A DNA stretch of 64,000 nucleotides from Aplidium turbinatum (lineage: Eukaryota > Chordata > Ascidiacea > Aplousobranchia > Polyclinidae). Below are positions 1 to 11,460 of this stretch, one piece after another. Below the pieces are notes generated by a model. That model worked only from the letters and a program-made list of their open reading frames with translations, was not told the origin of the DNA and ran no database searches. The DNA lies in assembly GCA_918807975.1 (NCBI GenBank), contig OU964931.1:10550251-10614250 (forward strand), read 5' to 3'. The position numbers and the translations under genes are program-made. How positions within the stretch are numbered: position 1 is the stretch's first letter; the number at the start of each line of letters is the position of its first letter.

Positions 1-26
1 TAATAAGTTTTTTGTTTCTTTGATAG

Positions 27-1025
27 TGTTGAAAGCAAAGACCAACACTACCATGCAGGTCTGAGATGTTGTAGGTTCTGTGCAAAACAACTGGCATCCA
101 ATTGGGGAGTCAAAAGACATGAAAAAACGTGTAGAGTGTGTCGGAAATGTAATGTTTCTTTTCAGAGGTAGGTGGTGTGGGTGTCCGGTAATTTCATCGC
201 AGTAATTTCATCGTGGTAATATCATCGTGGTATTTTCATCGCATGGTAATTACATCGCAGTATATCACATCGTCAGGTAATTACATCGCAGTATGAGAGC
301 TGCGTAGGCTACCAGCTGCGGGGCGACGGGAGCACCGCCGGCTCCGGCAAGAGCACAGTCGTCGGGACCCGAAAGATGGTGAACTACGCCTGGGCAGGCC
401 GAAGCCAGAGAAAACTCTGGTGGAGGGCCGTAGCGATTCTGACGTGCAAATCGATCGTCCGACCTGGGCGTAGGGGCGAAAGACTAATCGAACCGTCTAG
501 TAGCTGGTTCCCTCCGAAGTTAGGGTTAGGGTGGGTGGACGTGAGGGTTAGGGTGGACGTTGACGAAGACGATTTAATTACTGACGATGTGGTGTCTTGC
601 GGTGTAATTACAATGCGATGACAATGTATGCGATGTAATTACCATGTGATGAAATTACTGCGATGAAATTACCACGATGAAATTACCACGATAAAATTAC
701 CGCGATGAGATTACAGTGAATCGTGGTGTGTTCACATTGGAAATGGTTTATGATTTTGTGAGTTGATTGTTTTTGTTTGTTTTGTTATTTCAGTCGAGAG
801 GAGAAGCTCTCCCACAAGCACCTTCCAACTGTCCACCAATGTTCGACTTGCGGACGTTCTTATAAATATAAGAAAGGTCTCGAAGAGCATTCGAGAATAA
901 AACACCGCTCTTCCCCATCCGAAGCCCAGGAACCAGATATTTGTAGAACTCTTCATAGAACAAAAGATTCCTTTTGCTTATTGCAACTTTCTGAAAACTT
1001 CCTGGTTCAAATGAAACATAATTAA
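27..1025 (+). CDS. C2H2 zinc-finger protein, last two exons (5' part lies outside the window)
   Basis: Two exons can be read in one frame: 27-167 (acceptor AG at 25-26, donor GTAGGT at 168) and 794-1025 (acceptor CAG ending 793, stop TAA 1023-1025). The junction phase agrees (AG|T). The product has at least three C2H2-like fingers: CRFC...RHEKTC in the first exon; a finger split by the intron, with CRKC before it and HKHLPTVH after it; and CSTCGRSYKYKK...HSRIKH in the last exon. After the last finger comes a 40-odd residue tail with no domain I recognise. C2H2 proteins usually bind DNA in the nucleus, but no target can be inferred here. The intron is occupied by a foldback element carrying an rRNA fragment. 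The gene converges on SLC22 copy A, with 560 bp between them. Confidence 0.8.
300..520 (+). pseudogene. 28S rRNA gene fragment captured in a foldback element
   Basis: From about 366 to 520 the sequence follows the conserved core of eukaryotic large-subunit rRNA. Blocks I recognise are GACCCGAAAGATGGTGAAC, GGCGAAAGACTAATCGAAC and TAGTAGCTGGTTCCCTCCG. The more G+C-rich 300-365 could be the expansion segment that precedes this core, which is inference. The match stops at 520, where telomere-like repeats begin. It is far too short to be a working rRNA gene and lies in an intron. Confidence 0.85.
520..560 (+). repeat. Telomere-like TTAGGG stretch
   Basis: Directly after the 28S-like segment come TTAGGGTTAGGG and, about 20 bp on, a second GGGTTAGGGT block. 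Animals with TTAGGG telomeres can gain such interstitial blocks through break repair. Only four or so units are present, so chance cannot be excluded. Confidence 0.5.
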
Positions 1026-1365
1026 CCGTCTTTCCCGCTTAAATCGGCTGAAAAATGTACTCACAATTACTACATTTGATGCTTGGCTCAAATCGGCCGA
1101 AAATGTGCTCACAATCCAACGTCACTACATTTACAACTTGTATCTTACATATACTACTACTCAGATCAGATCATTCTTCACATTAACATAGCTGTGTTTT
1201 ACAAAGTTACAAATTAAATACTGAACTTTTTGAAAAATGAAAGTAATTATTATCAACGCATCACTGCAGAAAGTTGCTTCATCAACAACACATCCAATAT
1301 ATCGTTATTTTTTCTTGCCTTCAATTGCACTGCAGTATATAACCTTGTAAAAATTTATTTTGTAT

Positions 1366-1452
1366 GTTATTCGCTCTGAGAATGCGCATTGTCATGGTGC
1401 GCGAAACGTCAGTAAAGCAATAAACCATCTTGTTTGTTGTTACTTTTACTTT
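1366..1452 (+). mobile_element. Retroelement tail with a hammerhead-like hairpin (tentative)
   Basis: The segment has CTGAGAA, a stem made of TGCGCA and TGCGC(G), then GAAAC, followed by an AAT-rich tail. This layout resembles the PLE 3' tails elsewhere in the window, but the first core block does not match the CTGANGA consensus. It is probably the decayed 3' end of a retroelement. Nothing else recognisable lies in 1026-1584. Confidence 0.35.
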
Positions 1453-1584
1453 CAATTTCATCAGATGAACGTTGCAACTAGTGCTAGAAACGAAAGTTAC
1501 AAAGGATGTGCTAATTTCTGATGCAAAAGCAGAGAACTTATACCCCAGACAACAAATCAGTCATTGATTCAACGTACAGCTTAC

Positions 1585-4500
1585 CGAATCACTGTGGGAT
1601 AAAGTTCAGCAGTGTAGTTGTACATAACCGCGAATGATGCGGCGATTGCCATTATTCCAAGCACACTCATTACAGTCACGAAGATGGCGCTCACTGCAAA
1701 GATAAAACAAGCATCGCCAATGACAGACGTTGACGTTAAACTCTTACGCTATTACAATACTCTACCCCGCCATTAGCCTACAATACTTTACCTGAGAACA
1801 TGTAATTACTCAACTTGGCAATCACATAAAAAAATGCGATGCGAATCACTGCAGTATGAAAAAGTTTTAAATGTTTTTTTTCCAAAACCATAAACAGACA
1901 TAACCCAGCAACAACACTACATTTAACATTATAAAAACAATAAGCTAACGTTTTCAGCTAATGATACAGCCCTTTTCAAGCCTATAAGAAAAATATTTTT
2001 AAAAGAAATACTAAAGAATAATACACTATCGCAACAAAATATGGACAAATCTAAACATTTGAGAAACTTGCTTAACCAGCTCATATAAACTGATAACTAA
2101 AAATTCGTAGCACAACGGCCACGGGTCAAGTATTTGAGAGGTGAAATTAATTAATTGTTCAGAAAAGGACTCAAGCAGATTTACGCAAGATGGATGGACA
2201 GAAGCACAGCACGAGACAGACAAACAAAGTAAAAATACGAGAAGCACAAGACGTGACAATTCAATCAAAAACTGTTAAAAAATAGGAAGCTCCGCCAGAA
2301 AATAATTGCCTGTTGAGCCCTGGGTTGAAAGATTTGATTATATCAATGCAGGGGCGCCGGAAGCGGGGGGCAGGAGGGCGGATGCCTCCCCTGCCCTCAA
2401 TTTTTTTGCAGATGGAGGGGCAGGGGGGCAATGGTGCCCTTTTAAAGTCATGTAAGCTACTGCACATTTTGCAATATAACAATTTCTGCTATTCGCTTTT
2501 AGCCTAATTATAATCTTTCATTTTTGCCTCAAAATAATATTTACGGCACAAAATTTTGCAACACAGTAGGCGTACAGGCCTTAAAACTCGTTTTTTTTTC
2601 GGCAGCCATCGTGGCCTACCGGGAGCTCCTTCTCGGCGCCAAATCTGCGTGCTTAGAGGCCAAAATAAAAATAACGATAGCGCAAGTAAATAGAATTAAA
2701 CTTGCAACAATGCTAAAATGATCACTTAGCGTTGTTGAATTCTGGGCCTGGCGTCCTACAATAGAATCGTTGCACCACGCAATAACTGATTTATCGGGAT
2801 TGTAATCCAATACTGCGGGACCATCTAACGACACTCGCACGAGTGTCTCCAATGTGGCTGATTTTAAAGAAGTTTGCCACTCCCCTAGAATTCTGTTTAG
2901 CAACGAAAAACAACGTTCGACATGTGTTGACGATGACGGCAAGGTAATAAAATAAGTATTTCAATGATGTGAAGGGCATTACTAAAAGAAGCATAATTTT
3001 TGCAAAATATGATCAAAAAAAGTTTTTCCCTCGGATGTCAACTAACCTAGTTCTCCTTTTTAACGATTCAATGTCCGACAACATCGAATCGACATGAAAA
3101 CGACAATATTGCCAGCCGATGTAAATTAGCACTTCGGATTAACACTCTGTTAAAATAAAACAAGACTTACGGCGCTGGTGATCGCAGATGGATATTACAA
3201 ACAAGGAATTACAAACAAGACTTACAGCGCTGGTGATTGCAGATGGATATATTCCATCAATAACAAATATTCCCGCAAAATGCAACAGTGGCGATTATGA
3301 CGCGCTGACCTAATTTTGTGTCACTCTTTGATACTACATATTTTCGACTGTTAATCCACGATCATTCTATTGCGAAATTAAATAATTGGCTAGAAGAAAC
3401 CGGCGGCCAAACTTGGCCGATTGAAGAGGTAGCACCGGCGGTCATTCATAGCACCGGTGGCGGTCATACTTAGCGGCCATGGCCGCAGGCTGCTTTAAGG
3501 CTTGACACTAGGTTACATCATTATAACATAGCATGATGCCCTTCTTTGTATACCGGACACTTGTAGACTATCATTACTCAATACACAGTGAGCTGATAGA
3601 TTAGCATTGTCGCTATATCTTATCTAAAAACTTGAAAAAAAATTGGCCTTTTAGTAAACAAAAGTGCCCTTTTTTCGTAATCTTACCCCCCAAGTCAAAA
3701 ATCGTTCCGGCGCCCCTGTATCAATGCCTCGTGAATGCCTTTTCCAAAAGTTTTGGAATTTACTTTATGATGGTGCTATTTATGCTTGTACCGTACTGTT
3801 CTCGCAGCAGACGAAATGAAGGTTTTTCTCTCTCTCAAAACATTTATAGGCCTACCTAATTCCTTCTTATACCTTTATTCTCCCGATATCATGGATGCCG
3901 ATCACTGAACGCGCAGCTTAAATAAAATAAAACTTAAAAATTTTCGTTTCGAACAGTCGTATTAGGCTGCTTACCATGGCTACTACCAGCTACACCTTGC
4001 AGCAGTGCTGCGACCAAGCAACATACTGCTGCCAACAAAAGAGATCCAAAAAGTAACGGTTTTCTCCCAAACCTGTCCATTGTAAATATCACAAAAATAT
4101 TTCCAATTGTCTCCATCAAAGCATTAAGGGCATTGTTTACAAATATATTTCCTGCGAGTTTTAAATTGTTAGATGTATTAGGCCTATTAGACTTATAAAG
4201 TAAAACATATCTAGAAAAGAAAGGAAAGATGAGTTATAAGATCAGCTATGGCCAACTCAAATATGTGACCGGGCCAAAAGTCTGCCATAAGAAAGGACGA
4301 GACGATGGCACGTTCACAAGTTTACAAAGTCAAAATTAATTCAAATAAAACATTACGTAAATAAATCGTTTGCCATTTATTTTCTTCTGTAATAATCTCA
4401 ATTTGACGTGTCGCGATGCCGTCCCTGAGTGCTAAACATAGTTTATAAGATACTACACTGAATGATGGCAGCATTAAATGAAACTCTCCCTGATCTGGCG

Positions 4501-7500
4501 TTTTTTCACCTGCCTAAGCTTTAAAAAGCCTAACTCATCCAGAAGACGAATCTCTTTGTGTGACATTTTGTTTTGAATTTGACTTAAGTAATTAAGTATA
4601 GGCGTAGGCTATAATCATTGTTTGTGCAACCTGGTTGCTGATTTCCTGCTGTGCAACGTAAATTGCTTGCATTTTGTTTGGAAGGCAATTCATGCTAGGC
4701 TTAACTCTTCTGCTTTCGTAACTTTTAAATTTGAAAAGAAAAGAATTACATACAGCACATAAGTTGTACTCGTACGTTACTGCTATTTGCTTTAAGTTTA
4801 TCATTTAAGTTAGGCTACAATGCTACATGAAAGTAAGCATTCTCTTTTAGCCTACATCTTCTCTCGTGTTGTCGCTATGCATGAGGGCACCCGTCGGTTA
4901 GTCACTGCCTGATGTCATCGTCAGTGGAACCTAGGCCTTCCATAGCATGAGGTGGTCCGTACAGAGGGCAATTCTTAATTATGTGGGCTGCCGTCTGCAT
5001 TTCACCACATTCACAGGCAGCATGCACTCTCTACCAAGCCCATGTCTGCACCAGTAAGCAATGCATACGGGTACATGTGATCAGAAAACGGTTTCACACT
5101 TTTTGAGCAAAACTCGACCTTTTAACATTAACGCGGGTAGCCTACATGATATCTTTTACAAGTGTTAATTTACCTGTCAAATTTCCCACGTTAAATATCA
5201 AACCATAGTACACCAAAGAAACCGAAAACCAAAGATATACAAGTTTGATTGTTAGTAATCGTATCTTTGTTCGCTTAAACAAATCTAACATGTTGTGATC
5301 CTTCTGGTGATCAAAATGGATCTAAAACATAAAGTAAAAACCTAGCCTAGAATGTTGAAGTTGTTGATAAATTTACTAAATTATAAATTGAATTTGTTTT
5401 GCCAGACCTTATTCTTTCTGCTTTATGAATGATAACCTACCAGCCAATTTCATTAACACGGTTAGTGATTGAAAAAAAAATAGTTGCAAAGCCTAATAGT
5501 CGGGCACAGGCAAGCAGTTAAAAAGAATTTAATATTGAAGTTTAAAAAATAAGTTTAACATTATCAACTCAACTTTTATGCGATGAAAAATATTAGAGTG
5601 GGCCTACGATGCTATGACGTACATTTGACGTTTCAATGCATATTTTTGCATTTTTCCATACATCGGTGGGCAATGGCTTTCCGTTTTTTTTTGCCATCTT
5701 TTCGCAGATTAGTTTTGCTTTCTTGTTCTTTCCTTTGCTAAAAAGCCACCTACAAAAAGCTCAAACTAAAATTTGTTTTCCACCGCTATTCATGTTATAG
5801 AAGTATTTTCAAGACAAACAAATTTCAAGATTGTGACCTCGCTTTTGCAGTTGCAAAGTCGTGGATAATATTTTTCAGATCAAGCAATTTTGCAACTTCA
5901 TGTTCTATTCCAAGTAGCCTAGTCTTAACCTGTCGAATGGCTTTGACCCATGCTTGATCTTAAATAGGTTCTAATTCTTTTCAAAACAAAAAATGAACAT
6001 TTTCCTGCGCATTTCGAAACCATTAGCCCAAGCTTTAAAAAATACGAAGCCTTACCTCAACAATCAACATTCTGGAAACTCACAATCACAAACTGAGTTT
6101 GCTGACTTGTGACATGTCAAGTTATGGCTTGCTCAGGTGTCACTTACTCAGTTTCATGATTTATCAGCTTTAGCCACTTGCTGAAATGTTGCTAGCTCAG
6201 TTGTCACTTGCTCAGTTGTCGCTTGCTCAGTTCAGAACTGCTGACTTGTAGGAGACTCGTCTTAAAGTACCATCTTTCGTCCACCAAACGAAGCGGAAGG
6301 TCTGTTTGTCTTGGCTGATGAGACATAGGCTGCACTGGCTGTCCTGTTATAAACTTTTGATGTGGTCAGAGAAGCATGGCCATTGGCCAATCTGGGGTGG
6401 TAAAAGGAGAAATTTGGCCAAATGTGTTAAACGTGTTAAAAGTTTGCCAAATTTGCTTTGAAAATATTATGACAAATAAAATTTCTTTCGTTTTGTCATG
6501 AAACAAGTCACCATAACAAGGCCATACAAATATTACAACTGGACCGCGGGTGGACATAGCTGGCCAAAATGGACTTAAGTGCATATTATTATAATGTAAA
6601 GTTGTTGTGATTTTAGGTGCTATGTACACACGCAAGCAATACAAAAAACACGTAAGTTAAGTTACAAAGTTTATTTATAAATAAAGATACAATTGTCTAA
6701 AGAAAACAATCTGGTAGGTTGTTCGCTTACCTCGGTGATTCTGGAACAAACGTAAGGCAACAAATGATAAGAATAGGAAAAAGTGAGATAAAGAATTGAT
6801 ATTTCCTCCAATTTTGCAACAAGAAAGCAAAAACTGAAGACATTCCTCCAGCAATGCCATAAAAAGTATCAAAACACACCCCCGAGAAAGTTCGCCATTT
6901 ATCACCAGAGATCTCCATGACTGAAAAAACTTTCAAACTCATAATATCTGTAGGCTACTCCTCACGTATAAATATAACCTACAGTAAGCTACGCAAATAC
7001 AAAAATGATTTCAATACAGTAGGTTACGATAATGATTAGGCTAACCATTTGGAAAGTTACACAAAATAATGAGGGAATAATTTTCTTTGTCTGTATTCTG
7101 TCATTGTAGGCAGCTTATAGCCTATTTTAGGCTAAATTTGAAACTTGATTTGAGAAGAGTCTAGGTCTAACCTATCATCTCCCAGGCCTCCGTGCAGTTA
7201 TCTTAACCTGAGGGAAGGTTACTCTAAGACGGCAGCTAAAACCTTGGACTTTTTCATTCATGACACACGGACCTTCACTGTTTGGTGGGAAAAGTCAACA
7301 AACTTGTTAATGATGTAGGCTAGTCTACGATTCCAGGCATGGAGGAACCACGTGGGCCTGGGCCCACCTACTTTATTTTCTGGGTGGGCCTGGCCCACCC
7401 ACGTTTGATAGCCAAATTTCTTTGAAAAGGTAGCGAAAACGGCAAGTCAGAGAGGGAGTTCAAAAAAAAGGTCTTTGCTCATTTGATACACACTAACAAA

Positions 7501-10500
7501 ACTTACCATAAACAAAACCGCACAAGTAGGTCACTTGAAGACAGGCCGCTACCACAAAACGTAACGATACATAGGCAATGAAACTTGGTGCATATGAAAG
7601 ACCAATTCCAAACCCGACCCAAATTATTAAGCTTACAGTCATCACAGAAACTCTCCCATATCTAAACCATACATTGTTTATTTTTTGCATGTGAATTACT
7701 TTACCGGCGGCAGTAGCCTATTGAGCAGGCGTGTTTTCAACAGTGGATCGGCCACATGAAGAGTAAACTTATTTTACGTGACCCTGAATAAATATAATGC
7801 AATATTCTGTAGTGAACACATTACTCACTCAACTAATTAATAATTAAAATAACCTATTGCAGTGTTAATAGAGTAATGGGGTGAAATGTGCTAGGGGAAG
7901 ATTAGGACATCTCAGACAAGTTGTCGAAACTTCACTATAAAAGGCAATACAAAACTACCGGTAGCCTACATAAAATTTCGTCAACAAATGAATTAGTCGC
8001 TTGAAATTCTTCAGAGGTGGAAAAACAATAATTAAAACAACTTAACTTTATTTTAACGCTTTGAAGGTTGGGCTCCTGGAGTCTTGCTCAGTTTGGGGGG
8101 GGGGGGGGGGCTGTCGATTCTTCATATGCTTTAGGAGTGATATCTCTGTTATTTTTTAAGGCACGATTTCAAAATTTGGGATTCACTTTGTAAAATTATT
8201 TACGCTGAGCACATCCGAAAATTAAAACTATGTGAATTTTAGAACTGCTCATATACGTTGAAATGTTGAGGTGACTTTTGACTGTAATTGTAGCGTGAGT
8301 TTACACATTATTTTTTGGTAGAGTAATGAAAAACATGCATTGCAATGTTGTGATTAAATTTTTTTACATAATCACAATTTGGATCTATATTTTTCATGCA
8401 AAATAATATAATAATGCAAAATAACATATATATAATGCAAAATAACATATAAATAGAATATGAATTATTTCAGAGGAGGTGCTGAGAAATGCCTTATATA
8501 TCTCTCAATTTATAACCTTTATTCGCTCAAAATTTCAGCTCAATAGAGGTAAATAAAAGTTAGGAAAAGTCAAGAAATCTCGTAGTCGCAACCTCAGTGA
8601 TTTTAGAGATACAACTGTTGATACAAAAAAGTTGAATTGACAGCCCCCCCCCCCCAACCTTCAAAGGGTTAAACTAGGCTAACCTTGCAACTCAAGCTTT
8701 TACGGAAATCTAAGTTAGTTTTAGTAGGTTTAACACACTCTTTGGCTTGGTATCTCAAAAAATAATCTAGTTTAATATTCTTTATCATCTTTTACAGCAC
8801 ATAAATTCCTTAAACGTTTTAGCATTAGGCCTACCCAATTTTTACTTTCTGTTAATTTTAAAGCCAACTCATTGAACAAACATCTTTCATTTAGAATAAA
8901 AAAAATGCATAGTCAACATACCTATCAGAATAGTAACCACCAAGTATGCCTCCCACCATGATTCCAAAAAAGAAAACTGAGTCCGCAATTGTCTTCAACA
9001 CTGATCTGGAGCAAACGAGATTCCACTGTGACAAAATAAGACAGTTTATAGATATTTAGGCTGTATATCAAGATTTTAAATTCTACAGTTTGAAACAACA
9101 AATGATATTTTTTAAGCAGAATTAAAGTTTGAGTTAACTCCAAAATCGCTAACAGTAACTTAGCCTACATAAGGATAAAATACGATAAATGATATCAATG
9201 CCACAAAAGAGTGCTCAATGCTACGGAATAAGTAGGGGAGACCGGGGATGGCTCGGACGATTTTTTGAAAACAGCCCATACTTTTTTTAAATTACACAGC
9301 AAGTTCGTAAATGTTATTTTGTTGTAAACCTTAAAGCTTTGCCAAAAAAGGGTAGGAGTATCGTTTGTTTCAGAAAACCGGAAATGCTGATAAAAAGCAT
9401 AATTTCTACGGTCCTCAAATGTCCGAAGTCACCCCGGTACCGGGGTAATTTCGGACATGCCTGGGGTCATCTCGGACAGCAATTTTATGCAGACGTTTTG
9501 AGTTGATTTGATAGTTAATACAGAATATTTGTTTTTCTTTTATATGTCCGAACCATTATGTCTTTAAAATCCAATAAATTATTCAAAAGATCTGAAAATA
9601 AGATTTTATTTAAGTTTGTTTTTTTCCACGGGGATACTTCGGCCATTGTGTCCGAAGTATCCCCGACCACGTGACTACAGGTAAATGAAGAAAATATGGC
9701 TACCTGCTTAACTGCTGGTCAAAATCATCACTTGCTTATCTGAGTATTGCTTTCTAACTGCAACCTCAATCAATAAAAAGTTTGTTTTGGTTAACTGCAA
9801 CGGAATTATGACCTTACACGTACAATTTTGAAATCTTGATATCACTGATAAAATTACTTTTTCGGCCTCAACTTTCTAAGAAAACCAGACATACTTGCAA
9901 ACTTTATCCTGATTTGTAATGGAGCCACAAAGCTTTGGTAAACGTGATTTAACAATACTCTACTGTGACGTCAAATGCCTTATCCGAGGTATCCCCGCGT
10001 CCGAACTATCCCCGGTCTCCCCTATCTTCTGACGATCCCGCAAAGGGCGAGACATTAAATAAAACTACCGTTAGCCCTTGCTCAACTTTAACTGCTCTCA
10101 TAAGAGTCACAAATTTTCTCGACAACAATTTTCTATCAAACTGCTAAAACACCATTTTTTCTCTTAGCCTACTTCTTTTTGACCAACTTCGAAGATAAAT
10201 ATACTGCCAGCAAGTCTTTTGGTTTGACTTTTGCTTTCGGTAGGTCTTGGGTCGATGCTAGGTCGAGTCATACCAAAGACTTTAAAATGGTAGCTTTTAG
10301 TGTTCTGTTTTTGTGAACCATTGTGTATGGATCAGAATTACTGTAGGTGGTTAGAGTGCATGTGGTCCCGCAGTCGCTGATAAACTTTTATAGCAGTTGT
10401 AAACTTGTTAGATTGTCCACCGAAAGTAGCGGTAATAATGTTATCAACTTTGAACACAAAAATACAAGCTGGTTTGCTTACTTCAGTAACAACTGTAGCC

Positions 10501-11148
10501 TGGAGCACGGATTTGTTGAATGAATTGCCTCTTTGACATGAGATTGTATTGATTTGACGAGCGAAAGATGCCTTTCTTTGGCAACTTTTTGTTTGGTTTG
10601 AAGTCAAAGTGTGATTGTACTGAAGGCAAGCCCCAAAAGACTGCAACAAAATTTGCCATCTTTTTAATCGAAAGATAAGTCTATTATGTCACATAAACTA
10701 CGTATCGTCTGCGAAGCAACTAAACCAAAGCTCAAAGTAAGTAGGCCTAAGTTACATAATTATAACGCAAATTTTCGGCAGTTTACGATAAGCCTAGCCT
10801 AAATTTAGTCAAAAGATTTCAGTTTAAAATACTCACTTGTGTTTTATTGTCGAATGGTATAAAATATTTCTTTAAGCCTAAAAAAGTTAAATTTTGACAC
10901 GGATTTTCTTTTGATGGCATTGTGCACCAGTGTTCTGGTGTTGCTTCTAAGAAAACAGACCCAAATATATTGAGGCCTGATGGAATAGTAACCAGGTACA
11001 TAACTGTCACCAACATAACTTGGTATCGTTTTAAACCTCCAATTTGTTTTAGTACGATATTAAAGTCAATAAACTGTTCTTCATAAAATAAAGCCTGATT
11101 TTCCATTTCTCTCGTGTTGCAGTCTTTAAACATTTTATCAGCTTGCAT
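1585..11148 (-). CDS. SLC22-family organic ion transporter, copy A (3' end not found)
   Basis: Nine minus-strand exons join in phase: 10837-11148, 10482-10640, 8922-9025, 7507-7661, 6731-6920, 5623-5749, 5174-5321, 3975-4151 and 1585-1693. All have AG acceptors and GT donors. The start MQADKM at 11148 aligns with the start of copy B. SLC22 proteins are 12-helix major-facilitator carriers of organic ions at the plasma membrane. Hallmarks seen are WNLVCSRSVLK in the large loop and after helix 1, GGYYSDR|YGR (MFS motif A, split by an intron), PESPR|WLFSKGK after helix 6, DRFGRKPLLFG, and YNYTAELYPTVIR after helix 10. Exons coding the last two helices (100 and 120 nt in copy B) were not found in the 560 bp before the zinc-finger gene, although the exon 9 donor (CG|GTAAGC) is intact. 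Either they lie beyond the window or the gene is truncated. The substrate cannot be told. Confidence 0.85.
2349..3718. mobile_element. hAT-type DNA transposon, copy 1 of a family
   Basis: The termini are CAGGGGCGCCGGAA and TTCCGGCGCCCCTG, flanked by an exact 8-bp duplication TATCAATG (2341-2348 and 3719-3726). An 8-bp target duplication and CAGGG ends are hAT hallmarks. It lies inside the PLE fragment. The first 250 bp and the last 90 bp match the larger copy at 48438-50662. Confidence 0.93.
2790..2942 (-). pseudogene. hAT transposase C-terminal (dimerisation) remnant
   Basis: The minus-strand reading STHVERCFSLLNRIL, then LETLVRVSLDGP and NPDKSVIAWC, matches the pattern of the hAT C-terminal dimerisation region (ERxFS, RL/LV block, W near the end). 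Only this exon-sized piece is left of the transposase in the 1.37-kb element. The reading runs into unrelated sequence downstream. Confidence 0.6.
4885..5035 (-). pseudogene. LINE C-terminal zinc-knuckle relic
   Basis: The minus strand reads CECGEMQTAAHIIKNCPLYG, a C-x-C-x7-H-x4-C block typical of the region after the reverse transcriptase in many LINEs. It ends at a stop after a further 20-odd residues. No RT domain is attached. Similar blocks occur at 22090-22395 and 63540-63660. It lies in the SLC22 A intron between exons 7 and 8. Confidence 0.55.
8057..8668. mobile_element. piggyBac-like MITE (TTAA target)
   Basis: Inverted ends CGCTTTGAAGGTTGGG and CCCAACCTTCAAAGGG are flanked by TTAA on both sides (8053-8056, 8669-8672). 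TTAA duplication is the piggyBac signature. Each end also has a long G or C homopolymer. No coding capacity is seen. It lies in the SLC22 A intron between exons 3 and 4. Confidence 0.75.
9235..10022. mobile_element. TA-flanked MITE with repeated TCCGAAGTATCCCC units
   Basis: Inverted ends GGGGAGACCGGGG and CCCCGGTCTCCCC are flanked by TA (9233-9234, 10023-10024). Inside, variants of GGGGATACTTCGGAC recur near both ends. The TA target suggests mobilisation by a Tc1/mariner-type transposase, which is inference. It lies in SLC22 A intron 2. Confidence 0.8.
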
Positions 11149-11289
11149 TTTGTTTTACTGTTTAAATATTTTTCCGCATCACGTCACACAAATCCAGTCA
11201 ATGGGCTTATACTGTCGATACCTACTGTAATCTGTAACATACAAAACTCTGAAATGTCAAAAAGTTCTAGCCTGAATATCATCCATTCA

Positions 11290-11460
11290 TTTTATTAGAG
11301 AAATAAAACTAAGTAGCTTCAGCGGGTTTAACATACGATGCATTACATACACAAATATAACATAATTAAAAATAAACTCTAACGTTTTTGACACATACGT
11401 GTGTCCTCATCAGGAATTACATATCTGCAATATATATAAAATGTATATTATACAGAGACT
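11290..11460 (-). mobile_element. PLE 3' tail, diverged copy of the 33-34 kb family
   Basis: On the minus strand it carries CCTGATGAGGACACACG, GTGTCaaaaACG-type sequence and an end resembling GTTAAACCCGCTGAAGC. The same order is found in both arms of the palindrome at 33315-34074. It lies just upstream of the SLC22 A start codon, within 300 bp. Broken copy. Confidence 0.65.

Larger units (their letters stand above)
187..716. mobile_element. Foldback/MITE-like element with arms of GTAATTTCATCG repeats
   Basis: The left arm (about 187-293) is a run of degenerate units of the type GTAATTTCATCGCG. The right arm (about 600-716) is the same unit on the other strand (CGATGAAATTAC). The arms enclose about 300 bp that includes a 28S rRNA-like stretch and TTAGGG-type repeats. 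Exact ends and a target duplication were not found, so the boundaries are approximate. It lies in the intron of the zinc-finger gene. Confidence 0.7.
1880..3860 (-). mobile_element. Penelope-like element 3' fragment, split by a hAT element
   Basis: On the minus strand, 2340-2270 codes the typical end of a PLE endonuclease region (FNPGLNRQLFSGGAS). It is followed by a 3' tail running to about 1880 that matches the tails at 51030-51180 and 57422-57702. Coding sequence resumes upstream of the hAT insertion at 3727 with an HEAL-like stretch. The copy is broken. It sits in the intron between exons 8 and 9 of SLC22 copy A. Confidence 0.7.
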
